From Cryptomeria japonica (taxonomy: Eukaryota > Streptophyta > Pinopsida > Cupressales > Cupressaceae), in contig NC_081407.1 of the NCBI RefSeq assembly GCF_030272615.1, forward strand, positions 97,571,897 to 97,635,896: 64,000 nt of DNA, given 5' to 3'. Numbering within the stretch: position 1 is the stretch's first letter; every line of letters begins with the position of its first letter. Made by a program: the position numbers and the translations under genes. Shown here in pieces: positions 45,536 to 57,705 of the stretch. Below the pieces are notes generated by a model. The model did not search any database, was not told where the DNA came from, and saw only the letters and a list, made by a program, of their open reading frames with translations.

Positions 45536-45915
45536 AACATATAAAAATTTATACAATAATATTATTAGATATGAATAATATAATAATTAAAATACAATAT
45601 TATAAGAATCCTAATGTTTGTTTATATGATTGGTGTTAGGTTAGGCTTAGGTTAAATATGTTAAAGTTCATTTAGAGATATTCATATAAACAAACATTAG
45701 GATTCTTATAATATTGTATTTTAATTATTATATTATTCATATCTAATAATATTATTGTATAAATTTTTATATATTATTATACATACAACATAATAATAAA
45801 CATATAAAAATTTATACAATAATATTATTAGATATGAATAATATAATAATTAAAATACAATATTATAAGAATCCTAATGTTTGTTTATATGAATATCTCT
45901 AAATGAACTTTAACA
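45531..45915. repeat. Three-unit alternating palindrome, about 100-120 bp per arm
   Basis: Unit A (45531-45629), its inverse A' (45682-45780) and a second direct copy A'' (45794-45892) are almost identical. A' and A'' with their extensions form one long inverted repeat: left arm 45659-45780, centre about 45781-45793, right arm 45794-45915, with ends TGTTAAAGTT and AACTTTAACA. No protein is encoded. It could fold into a very stable hairpin. Confidence 0.92.
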
Positions 45916-46670
45916 TAACTCTAATTTAACCATAATTCAAACTTAATTTTTGAATTGTATTTAGTTTATCATGTATGTATTTATTAGTATATAATTAGCA
46001 TATATTAATCATATAATAAAAGAATCCTAATGTTTATTTATAAAAGATAAATTTCGTAATAAAATAAAATAAAAATAAATAATAAAAATAATATAATATC
46101 TAGAATAACAATTATTATTTATTGCAAGTTAATATTACATCAATTATAAGTGGAATAAAATTAGATAATATTATATTATATCTTATATTATTTCTCACAC
46201 AATCTCATTTCTCAAAATCAAAATTAAAATCAAATTATAATTTACGTATAACTTTAACCTACAATGCATATATTTCTAAGTTTCACTTATAATTCAATGA
46301 CTATTTCTATTTTTTAAATCTTATATATTTATCTTATTACATCTATTACTCTATTAAAACGACAAGTACTAGCCACTAGATGGCACTTGTTTTTATTTAA
46401 TTTTAATTTAAGGATTTCTAAAGAGAGAGATCCATACCTTTTATAACCAAATTAATATTTAAAGCTATACAAAGAATTGCCGAGTAGTAGTGTCGTTCAA
46501 CTTCATAACTCATTAAATTATTGTTCTGATCTTTTAATCCAAAACATTGTAAAAAAGTTTGGAACAAATGTGTACATAAAGTTATTTACTTTTGTGTATT
46601 TTAAGTGTAATTATATTATACAGTGTTTTATGTGATTTGGTTATTAATTTTATTTTATTTTTGAATTATA
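45916..46670. other. AT-rich intergenic sequence
   Basis: No coding sequence is seen. A partial echo of the palindrome (AGAATCCTAATGTTTA) occurs near 46021. Confidence 0.5.
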
Positions 46671-46773
<103 letters not shown>

Positions 46774-46799
46774 TCAACTAATAGCACACTCTTTTTTTT

Positions 46800-49640
46800 C
46801 ATTTTTGTCCTTTGCAAGAAGTTGAGTGGCACAAATAAGAGAAATATAAAAAGTCAAACACAAGAACTTGTCAAAGTTCAACCATCCAAGAGTCATTTTA
46901 TCACAAGGCAAGGAAGAGGCTAAAGACAAGTACTAGAGTTGTGACCAACCATAGGCAAACCAATCCATGGCTTGTATTCCCATCCCTAAATATTATAATT
47001 TTGTTCATATTGGTGCTCATGAAGAGGTAAGAGACCCCTCACAAGTAGGTGATGAGAATCAAGAGATCGTACCTAGATCATAACCACGTTTATCTAAGAA
47101 TAACTATAGATGTATCACTTCAAGTACAATTTTCTCAACTTGCACCTGAACATTGGAACGAATCATAGCTTTAGTATAAAGAAAGAAATAGATAGTGATT
47201 AGGTCATCATAATTATTAAAATCCCAATCATTTTAATTCATCAATCTGGCAATGCCTATAGTGATTTGTGGTAAGGAGAAATTGGGTGGTTCTCAATTGT
47301 TTCTTGATGTTTAGTCAACAAGGATAGTTATATGTCTATCTAAACTGTGGGTTGTTCTACAATCTATTGATATTGAATTATAAATCATATACTACTCTTG
47401 TAAAAATTAAATTTTACTCTACCACACCATTATAAAAAAAAACTACATTTAATTGAATGACCATGCTAACACACTTGTGAGAATTGAAATGGAATTGAAA
47501 TGAAATAGCAAATTTACCGCACACTTGTAGAAATAAAATATTAATCTAAGCACACACCTATCTATCATGCATGGAATCATAAACTTAGTTAATTAGATTC
47601 CATTACAGGAAATGAACAAATGAAATCGATTTTCAATTTTTTGATGAATATGAGAGGGTTTGCGAAGTTAACATAAAAAATGGTCAATGCTATGATATTA
47701 ATTACATAAGATTAATATTGAGAACTACTTCTAACAGAGTATCAAGAATGCAATATTAATAACTAAATGCAATAAATTGAGATAATGACATAATAGTTTA
47801 AAGAAAGACTAACTACAAATCACTTCCATCCAAACAAGTGGGCTCGACTCTCCTTTAGGAGGGATCTAGAGCTCTAACAACTTGGAAGAACTTTCTCATT
47901 TATTATCATTCATTGGACCCCCAAAATAGGGGTGAATTACCGAGAGGAAGGATTTCCTTCTTTTTTCTTCGAACCATTTATAGAAACTAACTAGAACAAG
48001 AAGGCAATAAACCTATTATATATTCATGTTTTTTTTGCAAGGCAATGATCAAGGAAATAGATTTCCAAAACATTAGTTGACAAAGACAAGAGTCTAATCT
48101 AGAGAGTGATACAATAGAACTTCATTCATTTAGATTAGGAGGATCTTGTTGAAACACGAGACAAGGTGTATCTTTGTTGCAACAAGTGACAAGTGGAACT
48201 TAGAGTTTCTTTCAATGGTTCAAGTATTGTTCTTGATCTAACTGGGATTTTCTTCCTCCAAGCAATAATCATTGCTTGGCAAATTAAGAGTTGGTTTGGT
48301 TAGGGTGACATGGAATTTGAATATTGAGGCCTTTATTGCAAATGAAGAGAATTTGGGTAGGGGATTGTAACCCAATCTAGAGTTTATTTTTTAACTCTAG
48401 AGTTAACTACAGTCTCTTGACTCCAAAGAGGGTTAAGAACTTTGATCATGAATCATGTAATAGTTAGCAAAAAAAATATGAGCATTCATGTAAGAAAAGA
48501 GGAACATTAATCATTCAAGCAATATGTCATACAAACGTAAAAAAATGTAATTACATGATCTATTTAGTCCTTACATTGGATAAAAGATTTTTATCAAAGC
48601 ACTAAATATGCCAAGTGTCCTGGAACATGGATAAAATATGTCTTAAATAAGCAATTAAAATAGCATAACTCTAGACCCATTAGATATCAACATAACAACC
48701 AATGAGAATAGTAAAAATCTTGTTTTTCTAAATGCTACAAAGAATCCTCACCCTAAAAATACACCAAATATGAGTAAATCTAGCAAGAATTCTAGGCCAA
48801 TCCATATGCCATGAGAAAATTACAAACTCAAAAGGTTGAACAAAAATTAATGAATCATATTCTAGACTCCCTAAGCTCTAAAACAAAACTAAAAAAAAGT
48901 GTTTGAAACTCTCATGTTGTCCACAAAATGCTCAACGAGATTCGACAAATCCTAAATGAGACAATTTGATTTCAAGGGGGAGACCCTAAAATAGAAAGCA
49001 CCGAGAATTTATGGGGCAAAATTTGGTGTCAACATTACAAACCAACTACTTTGAAATTTATGGGGCTAAGTGCTTGAAGAGGACTAGTAAATCTGCCTAT
49101 GATTAAACCTACAAACTATAGGAAGATCAAGAGAAAGATAAGCTTATCCCTTGCAAGATCTAGAATTATGAGATGGTAATGTTGAATCAAGACCTTTCAA
49201 GCTTCATCACCTTCAAGGGCTTTGATAACCCATTCAGCACATGGGACTAAACATTAGTGTTATAATTAAAGCAATCTCAAACCTATATTACAAAGAAGAC
49301 AATAGTATTGTGTGATAAAAAATGTGTGTGTGAATACAAAGGGCTAAAAAGGCAAGCTAAATAACCAAGCAGACACAAGACATCATACACCTCAAGATCA
49401 AAATGATAAAATCAAAACAAGCATAAAATGATAACATAAATGCAAACCAAAATGCTCAGCTCGATTTGATTATTCCTCGATTTTATGTGCACTCAATGAT
49501 GTCTTTGGATCTCGATATTGCTCCATGATGCTAATGCAAAATGATAATGGATAACGGTTGATGAAAAAATGAAGTGTGAGTTGAGTGATAATTTCAGTAG
49601 AGTAACGATGCGATTGTATGAAAGTGGATCAAATGCATAA
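46800..49640. other. Repeat-like intergenic sequence, no recognised genes
   Basis: No domain was recognised on either strand. A phrase at 46960-47095 starting ATGGCTTGTATTCCC resembles non-coding repeat sequence more than a gene. Decayed LTR-retrotransposon material is likely but could not be delimited. Confidence 0.35.
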
Positions 49641-49644
49641 GAAT

Positions 49645-50384
49645 GGGAGAGATTAAATAGGAATGGGAAGAAGGATGAGAGGGATTAAGAATGAAACACT
49701 TGTCCTCAAGGAGGACAAGTGGCATTCCAAAGGGTGTCAAGTGGAAGGAGATTCCACACTTGTCCTCAAAGAAGACAAGTGGCTTCAAGAGAGAAGAAAA
49801 GTGTCCCAAAGGAGGGACACATGTCTTGGGGAGAAGTGGCGCGTGTCCTCAAGGACACATGTCTTTTTGGAGAGTAACCACCCAAAAATGAGGAATATCT
49901 CTTATTTAAAATAAGAGATATTTGGGAATGTGCACACTTGTGTGAGGGGAGATGGTTAGGATAAGGTTGGTTAGGGAGGATGGGGTAGTTAGAACCCAAG
50001 GGTAAGGATAAGGGGTAAGGTTAGATGGGGGGTTAGGTTAGGTAGTTAAAAGTTAGGAGACATGTGATCATAAAGGAATATTTGAATTTAATTAATTCAA
50101 ATATGGGTATGAAAAATGGGAGAATTAATTAATTGAATTAATTAATCAAAGGGCTTGGAAAGGGGTTAATTAATTAATTGAATTAATTAGTTAAAGGGAT
50201 TGGAAAGGGGAGATTAATTAATTAATTAAATTAATTAATGAACTAATGGGGCATGGCTTCATTCATTTAATTTGGCCAAAAGGGATACTTGATCTTAATT
50301 GAATAACATGAATTATTCAACTAATACAAGGGACTTAGGAGATTTGATCTGATTAAATTAATCAGTCGAATTTAAGTGTCTACA
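49645..50384 (+). repeat. LTR-like end with hairpin cluster, finishing GTGTCTACA
   Basis: A TATA-like GATTAAATAGG near 49652 is followed by a cluster of perfect or near-perfect hairpins (49697-49922), a G-rich stretch (49950-50050), three AT-rich modules (50114-50245) and the end TTAAGTGTCTACA at 50384. The same architecture and terminal word recur at 53020-53895. An old LTR end is the best explanation; the start and the partner were not found. Confidence 0.35.
50114..50245. repeat. Three AATTAATTAATT modules separated by AAAGGG(A/C)TTGGAAAGGGG-type spacers
   Basis: Each module is a self-complementary AT block of about 25-30 bp. The spacers share GGAAAGGGG, giving a period of roughly 55-58 bp. 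Confidence 0.8.
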
Positions 50385-50697
50385 AGTATTCACAAGTCAT
50401 ACAATAAAATATTTTTTCTTTATTAGAAGAAACCCATAAGAAGTCCTTGAGAAGTTTATTAATTATTAGTCATGAATCTTTAATATGAACCTAGCAATGG
50501 AATTAGTAGACATGTATGGCAACCAAGATTTTGGAACACACCTAGAATTTTCCTACAAATGAAAGAGGCTTAGTAATCTATTTGGAAAATTTCTTCCCAG
50601 TATTGGAAATAACAACTAAAGGAGAAAGGGTTAGGAGAAAGGGTTAGCCTTCTGTCATGGAGAAAGGGTTAGCCTTCCCTATTACCTGGCCTGTTCA

Positions 50698-51795
50698 ATG
50701 GATCATACTATAAAGGAGAGCCAGAAAGACCCTAAAGGCAATCATGCCCTCTACCAAGGGCTTATGGTCCTAGTTTATAAAATGCTAAAGGGGAAGTGCA
50801 TTGAAAAGCCTATTAAAGGCAAAAATGCCAGAGATGAGACTATGGAAAGTAAGGATAGTGGTTTCAACTTTGATTCTGAGACCGAGGGAGAGTCGGAAGA
50901 AACTAGCAAAAAAAGGAGGATTAGGGCCAAGAAGAGGAGGATTATTGTGGAATCTGAAATGTCAAACTCTGAAACTGATTCCCTTGAGGAAAAACCTGTT
51001 AAAAAGAGGAAAGGGAAAGCCTCTACAAAGAAGGCTCAGAAACAAAACACTAAAAAGGGTAGCAATTCTGATCTCAATTATGTTCTGGTTGAGTCTGAGG
51101 AGGAGGATGATGACAATAAGAGGACTGATAGTTAGGACAAAGAAGGGGAGGGTAACCCGATTAAGGATAATTTGGAAACCGTGGAGACTGTGAATACCAC
51201 TAGTTTGCATAATGAGGAAAAAGGGGGTCAAAGTGATAATGGTGACAAAGATACCGTTAAGGCTTTCTGTGAGACCATTACTACTTTGGTGAAGGATATT
51301 AATAGTCTGAAAACTGATACACAGGCCATGGCAAGAATTACAGTTGGTGACAAGCCCTTGGTGGAGCATGTTAAAGAGTTAGTGGTCGTTCTGCATAATG
51401 CTCAAGCTATTGAATGTATGGTTGGTAAAATCTTAGCCACGGAGAAAAAGGTCAATGAGATGGGAGATAGAAAGGAAATGGACAACAAACTGAAAGATTT
51501 TGGTAGCAGAATTGACAAGCTGGAGCACAATGTCAAGCAGCTTGCTGATCAAAATTTCCAAATCCTTAAATCTTCGATGGACAACATGAACATCTTTATC
51601 AACAGGTACGAGAATAATGCAGAGAAGGATGGTGATAAAGAGCAGGTGAACAAGAAGGGTCATGAAAGGAGGACCAGAGCCAACACAAAGAATAAGGTCG
51701 ACATCGAAGGTCGTGAGCTGGAGGATATGAAAACCTCAGCGAACAACATGAAACAAATGGTTGTTCACGCTGAGGAGATTCTGAATAGTATTTAG
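50698..51795 (+). pseudogene. Charged coiled-coil protein frame with one stop, unknown
   Basis: A single frame of about 365 codons is broken only by TAG at 51133-51135. The N-terminal third has acidic Ser/Glu-rich blocks alternating with basic clusters that look like nuclear signals (KKRRIRAKKRRI, KKRKGKASTKK). The C-terminal half is rich in Lys, Glu, Asn and heptad-like hydrophobics (KLEHNVKQLADQNFQILKSS), suggesting a coiled coil. I do not recognise the family. It is followed by a T-rich stretch and ACTTAATCAAAA at about 52000-52010, as at the 3' end of a reverse-transcribed copy. A retrocopy or a LINE-type ORF1 are both possible. Confidence 0.45.
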
Positions 51796-52263
51796 TTCGA
51801 GTTACTGTCCTTGGTTTTGTCTCTTTGCTATCTTTTGCTTTCCTTTAGCTGTCTGTTCTAAGTTTTATGTAATGTTGTATTAAGTTGTGCCCTTTCGGTG
51901 GGTTCATTTTGACTTTTTGAAGTGATCAGGCACTTTTTTTAGCATTTCTGTTTTCCTGGCTTGTAAAAGGTTCGGGTACCTTTCAAATACCTGTTTTTAC
52001 TTAATCAAAACAACTTGCTACAAGGTAGAAGGGGAAGCTTGAAAGGAAAAGGGATTTGTAAGAAAATTGAAGACTTTCTCATGGTAATCCATTTTCATCA
52101 ATAGGAACATGACATGAGACAAGCTTGGATAGAAAGAAATATCGATAACATTGTGTTTTTTTGTCTTCATACTTGATGAGGCTTTGTAAAAGATAAGGCA
52201 ATGCAAGGCCCAATTAACATCATGTTCTTCCTCTAATAGGGTAAGAAGTAAATCATCTATCAA

Positions 52264-53895
52264 ATGAGAATGTCCAATTGAGTAGTGGAACTAGGCAAGG
52301 AAATGCCTTTTGTAAGAATTGGCTATGAAGGTAGCCACCCAAGATCTAGAGGCCAAATAGAAAGAACAACAACGAGAGAGATAGAATATGACAAGAATAA
52401 ATTGTATTCCTATCAATGATGTTGTATGTTGGAAAGTGTGGAATCTGCAAAAGAGAATCAAACAACATCAAACACACACATGAAACATTATGTTAGAGTT
52501 AGAAATCAAAAGTAGAAACTAAACTAAGTTAGCTTCAAAATCAAGAACCCCAAGCACATATCATGTTCCTCTATCTCCAATGATCTTCAAGATTCAAGGT
52601 GTCTCTCACTTGGAAGAGCACTTGATCTTTTATATGTCAACCTAAAGAACGAGATTGAAGGATATGCCAAGATCAAAATGAATGCAACTAAGATCCTAGC
52701 TAGATGATCATAAGAGTGAAAAGATGAAATGCAAGATGGAATGCAAGATATGAGACTAAAATTGATTCCAAATTGAAAGATTAGGTGTGCTAATTAAACT
52801 AACATGGAGATTTTTATGAAATTCATATACAATGGCTATGAATTAAGCTAGCATGAAAATGGGATTAGCATGATACCACCAACATGATGAAAGATAAACT
52901 AGCATGCAACTAAGATGATCTAAGTGCTTGAAGATTACAAATCGAGCTCCTTGATAACCTGCAAAATGACTATAAGTTTGATGCACAATATGATGGATCC
53001 TCTAAGAATGAAGGAAGAGGCTCTATTTATAGGAAAAATAGAGAAATGGATGGTTGAGATTGAGAAATCTCAACAAGAGCTAGGATGGAAAGTTATCAAT
53101 CCATGAGAGGAATTAAATCCAATCCCAAGTTGACAAATGTCACCTTGAGATGGATTGAGAGGATGCCAAGCAAGCATTAGGGATAACCTCACAGGATGAC
53201 ATCATTGGATAATGCTATTGTCCAAGAGGTAAACTCTTGTACAAAGTTGAAGGATGGCCAAAGGGACAACCATCATGGGCTAGGGTGATGTCTTTGTAAG
53301 AGGAATTAAATGCCTTTGAAGACTTTGGAGGTTAACTTGTTGGAAGGTAGATAACCTTCAAGGATTTTGTAAGAGTTTTACAAGTTTGGAAGACTCAACA
53401 AGTTAACTTGTTGAAGAAGGTAAAGTCTTCAACACATTTTGAACTTTCCCCAAATTTGGAGAAGTGACCCCCAAATTTAGGGATGTGACATGATTATAAG
53501 AATTAGGCTAGTTAAAGAGGGATTAGAGGGGTTCTAGAAGAATATTAGCATGCTAATGGAAAATGTAGGAGAATGCAAGTGGGGGGACTATTTACAAATA
53601 AATAATGATTTATTTAAATGCAAAGGGATTTTAATCAAATGTAAATTCAATTAAAAGGGAAAGAGGGGGGTTTTAATTAAATAAATAAGATTTATTCAAT
53701 TAAATGGCTAAAGGGTACTTAATCAAACCTTAGTTTAATTAATAGGGTAGGCTAGAAGAAAAGGATTTTAATCAAATCTTTAATTTGATTAATAGGGTGA
53801 TTGGAAGAATAGGGATATTAATTAAGCCTTAGTCTAATTAATAGGTGAATAAATGATGATTATTTAATTAGTTGTGCAAGTTTTAGGTGTCTACA
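52264..53895 (+). repeat. Second LTR-like segment ending GTGTCTACA
   Basis: A TATA-like CTATTTATAGG lies at about 53032-53042. Downstream come paired words (GTTAACTTGTTG occurs twice, about 53331 and 53402), AT-rich modules with AATTAATAGGG (53650-53850) and the end TTAGGTGTCTACA at 53895. The order of parts resembles 49645-50384, but the sequences are not copies of each other. The left boundary is uncertain. Confidence 0.3.
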
Positions 53896-54312
53896 TTTTG
53901 CCCCTCTTTGAAGCGATGTGTGACCACATTTTGATTCAAAGAAAAACACTCGATATGTCGCTAAAATTCTTGATATGGTGTTGTCATCAAAATTGTCGAT
54001 ATGAAGCCCTGGTCGATATGGAATTGATGTCGATATGCCCCCTCATGAGATAAATTGAGAAAAATTACAATGTTCAATGCAGTGTCACGATGCACAACGA
54101 TTTTTGAAATTTTTGGATGATTTTAAAAAAAATTATTTTTTGGAATTTAAAAAAAAAAAAAAATTTGGAATTTTTAATTTTTTTTGATATTTATCTGCCT
54201 ATAAATGTTATTGAAAAGAATATCTTAAAATGATGAAGAGACTAGGTGAGCATAGTGCATACATGTCCCACACGTTCACCAAGGCACCACAGTCTCCTAC
54301 ATCAACGTGGGC

Positions 54313-54320
54313 TATATAAA
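54313..54320 (+). promoter_or_regulatory. TATA box upstream of the plant-mobile-domain relic
   Basis: TATATAAA stands in GC-richer sequence (GTGGGCTATATAAACCCTC). About 150 bp downstream ATGGCCCACCA (from 54460) is followed at once by the donor-like GTAAGT (54471-54476). That would make a tiny first exon, but the link to the gene at 55601 is inferred. Confidence 0.4.
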
Positions 54321-54779
54321 CCCTCAAGGGCCCATTTCCACCTCATTTGTGCTCTTGGCATTTGGAGAGTGGAGCTTGGAGAGGAGAGAAGAAATCCCCC
54401 CCCCCCACATCACAAACATCGATTCAAGAAGGTTAGGTGCTGCCATTGACCAACAAAGTATGGCCCACCAGTAAGTTCGAATTTCTAACCTTCTCGTGTG
54501 ATTTTTTGCAATCTATTTCATGGTTTTTGATGAATTTTTCAATTTTTTCACGCGGTCATATAGCTAGGTTTTTTTTTTCGTTGATTTTATTTTAGCGCAT
54601 ATGAATTTTGTCGTAGTGCATATAAATTTTCATGTAGCACATATGTTTACTGTTTTTAGCACATTTGAAACAATGTTGAATTTTTTGAAATTTTTAACAT
54701 GTGCAAATCAGATTTTTGGGTTTATTATGATGTTTTTCACCTTGTTGAGTTGTTGATATGCATCGATTGCGTCTATTGA

Positions 54780-55330
54780 GATGCGAGATGTCGAAAAGTC
54801 AGTCTAGGGTCAGTATGAGTCATTTGTTCGATATGAGTCAAATGTCGATATGGTTCAAATTCGATATGGGTCACATTAGTATGGATCCCAATTGTTGATA
54901 TGAGTCAAGTCTCGAGATGGGTCAAACTTTGTTGATATGGGTGTCGATATGGGTCAAACTTTGCCAATATGGGTCAAACTTGTCGATATGGGTCAAACTT
55001 GTCGATATGGGTCAAGCTTGTCGATATGGGTCAAACTTGTCAACATGGGTCAAACTTTGTCGATATGGGTCCAACTTGTCGATATGGGTCAAACTTGTCA
55101 ATAGGATGCTTGATATGCGTCCTGGATTGATTGATTCAACTGATTGCGATATGATACTTGATTTGATATGATGCTTGGTGTCGATATGATTCTTTAATTT
55201 CGATATGAGACTTGATGCGATATGCTACTGTGAGTTCGATATGATACTTTGATTTTGATATGAGACTATGACTTCAATGTGATTCTTTGATTTTGATATG
55301 ATGCTTTTATTTCGATATGATAGGTTAAAG
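54780..55330. repeat. TCGATATGGGTCAAACTTG tandem array
   Basis: Roughly ten copies of a 19-20-bp unit occur between 54830 and 55110, followed by degenerate units with the core TCGATATGA spaced 20-35 bp to about 55320. Scattered copies of the core also occur upstream (53950-54040). The plus-strand frame 54917-55171 is a product of the repeat. Confidence 0.9.
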
Positions 55331-55600
55331 TAAACTCACCTAGTTGTTGAAAGTTTATGTTTGAAAACCCTTTGTGTGATATCGCAACTATCGTCGCTCA
55401 ATAGATGCCCCTTTGATTAAGTCTGGATGTGTAATTCTTTAGGATAGATAAACTGATATGGTTGTGATGTGTTGAAATAGGAACCCTTACGTGTTCTTCA
55501 GCTTTGAGAGACATACCCGAAGACACTCTCCATGCAAGGATGATTGATTGATGATGATTGAGTGGTGCTTGAGGCGTGTGGATTGATACACCTGCTACAC

Positions 55601-57668
55601 ATGCCTTCCTACCGGAAGAACAAAGCACTTCGAACAGCTTTGGCTGAGCGATGGTATAGTGATCATAACACCTTTCACTTGCCGACGAGAGAGATCACAG
55701 TCACTCATGAGGATGTTTATCGGATTCTCTAGATTCTGATCACCAGAGAGCTAGTAGTATATGATGTTGAGGAGGTTGGCAGGACCGACGTGCTGCGAGA
55801 GATTTTTGGTGATCCCCGCATTGGTGGACATTTAGTGCCTTTGCAAGATATGATGGACAGATATGCCCCACTCCCCTCAATTGTAGCTAGATTGGTAGGT
55901 GGTTTCCTTTTGTCAGATAGGAGATCAGATGGGTTATCAATAGGATGGGGACATATGCTATGACAGATGGTTCGGCAAAGGACCTGATATGCATGGGGTG
56001 TCTATTTACTTTCCCACCTATATCACGAGCTACATCAGGTGGTGTACAATTGAGGGGCTAGTCTAGAAGTAGGGTGCACATTTCTTCAAATTTGGGCTTG
56101 GGAGCACATAGCCATCTCTCGCCCAATAGTACAAAGATCTCAGACTTTTGGGACACCCTACCTTTTTATGTACAGAGAGGCAACTTCCCAACCCATGCTC
56201 AGGAAGTTGGATTATTGGAGGCGCATGATAGATGATATGGACTCAATGGTCTCGAGACCGTACTTAGATTGTGAGCCATGGCTAGAGGATGGGATAAAGC
56301 TTCCATTTTTATTTCAGAGCAGTTTCTTACTTGGGAGGACCCCTTATGTTGTCGAGAGATTTATTCTTCCAAGGGTTTACCATCAGTTTGGTCGGCCACA
56401 ACCGATGTCGTAGGGTATGGCCTTGTACACAAGAGTGTACAAGGAGAGAAAAGAGTGGGGGGTCAACACTAGATTATTTGACCACCAGGGCAAAGTTCCC
56501 CTCTCTTCCTTATGTGGCATGGGACATGAGGCAGGTTGTGATAGATGCAGGCATGGTCGATGAGTACGACCACTACTTTGCCACCCACAGATTTCCATGA
56601 CTGACATGGCCGAGAGATTTAATCCCTTCTATTGATGAGGTTTATGATGATGACAACCAGGGCGGAGGAGGAGGCCAACGAGGTGGTAGACGGGGCCGAT
56701 GCTGAGGCGGGAGGGGTGGTAGAGATGGCAGAGGGAGAGGTGAGGGTGGTGGAGGGGATGATGGGGGAGATGACGAAGGAGATGGGAGAGGAGTAGGTGG
56801 ATAGGGAGTGAGAGGCCAAGGAGGGGGATGGAGACAACAACTAGGTTGAGGAGGACCTTTACAACTAGAGGTCATAATAGTTGTTGGAGGTGGTGAGGAG
56901 GAGGAGGGCTCAGATGATGAGGGATCTGATGAGGGGACCGATGAGTCCACTAATGAGGAGACTAAGTCTGACGAGGTAGGTTGTAGGATGGTTGGATTGG
57001 GCGGGATAGCCTTTGAGGAGGAGAAGGACCCCTAGCCTCTCGCTAGACAGCGCAGGACAGAGATGCCCCCGCCCTCCTTAGGACACACTAGTGGTGTACT
57101 AGCCAAAGTACCACAAGATACATAGGCTTCGAGGTCGACATAGGTGCACATTTCAGTGCCACCACACCAGCAATAGGCACAAATAGCAGGGTTACAATTC
57201 TTGGTTCAGAGCCTTCAAACCCAGCTAGTACAGGCTCAAGGCAGGATTGCCCAGTTATAGGGTGTTCAGACCCATCTCACATAGGCTTAGGCTCATATCA
57301 CACTGATGCAGGCACAAGTGGCATAGTTGACGGTCGAGAGAGATACAAAGATAGAGCGGCGAGGCTGTGTACAGGAGATGATGCAGACATTGCAGCAGGT
57401 GGCCGCAGAGGGTGTCACAGGGGAGACTATTAGGAGTCTCGTCTATTAGACAGATCGGGTTGTATACTATAGGACTATATACTTCCAGGTGGTTCCCCCA
57501 GAGCAGAGAGCTCCTAGTTATGTTTCCATCTCTCAGTGGGGTGGTTCCTAGAGGCAAGGAGGTAGTGAGGATGTGATGGGTCCTAGGAGAGATCCTCCTA
57601 GTGGCGGTGCAAGTAGCTCTTGAGACCGACAATCAAATTCAGGAGGCAACAACTCTCAGCCTCCTCCT
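55601..57668 (+). pseudogene. Plant mobile domain (PMD/MAIN-like) protein, decayed
   Basis: One frame carries the recognisable PMD start: MPSYRKNKALRTALAERW, then FHLPTREITVTHEDVYRIL, a pattern shared by MAIN/MAIL-type proteins and PMD-bearing transposons. It is broken by TAG at about 55730 and by several later stops, but similarity continues to about 56600 (LRKLDYWRRMIDDMDSM, GWDK-like region, LFDHQGKVP). A Gly/Arg/Asp-rich stretch (56640-56820), an acidic stretch (56880-57030) and a Gln-rich coiled-coil-like tail (57150-57420) follow, ending at consecutive stops near 57668. The host MAIN proteins act in meristem maintenance and silencing, but this copy is more likely of transposon origin. 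It is not functional. Confidence 0.6.
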
Positions 57669-57705
57669 TGATGATGATGTACCCTTGATGTACTTTGTTG
57701 ATTAT

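Noticed and set aside
49950-50050. Interstitial telomere-like GGTTAGG-rich stretch
   Set aside because: The words are irregular (GGTTAGG, GGATAAGG, GGGGTAAGG) and do not form TTTAGGG repeats. It is better seen as a G-rich LTR segment.
50384-53895. The two GTGTCTACA ends as the LTR pair of one element
   Set aside because: The sequences upstream of the two ends are similar in layout but not in sequence, and no matching starts or target duplication were found.
54917-55171. 84-codon repetitive frame
   Set aside because: It is produced by the 19-20-bp tandem repeat and has no independent coding support.
56619-56950. Minus-strand Ser/Pro-rich frames
   Set aside because: They are antisense to the Gly/Arg-rich low-complexity part of the PMD relic.
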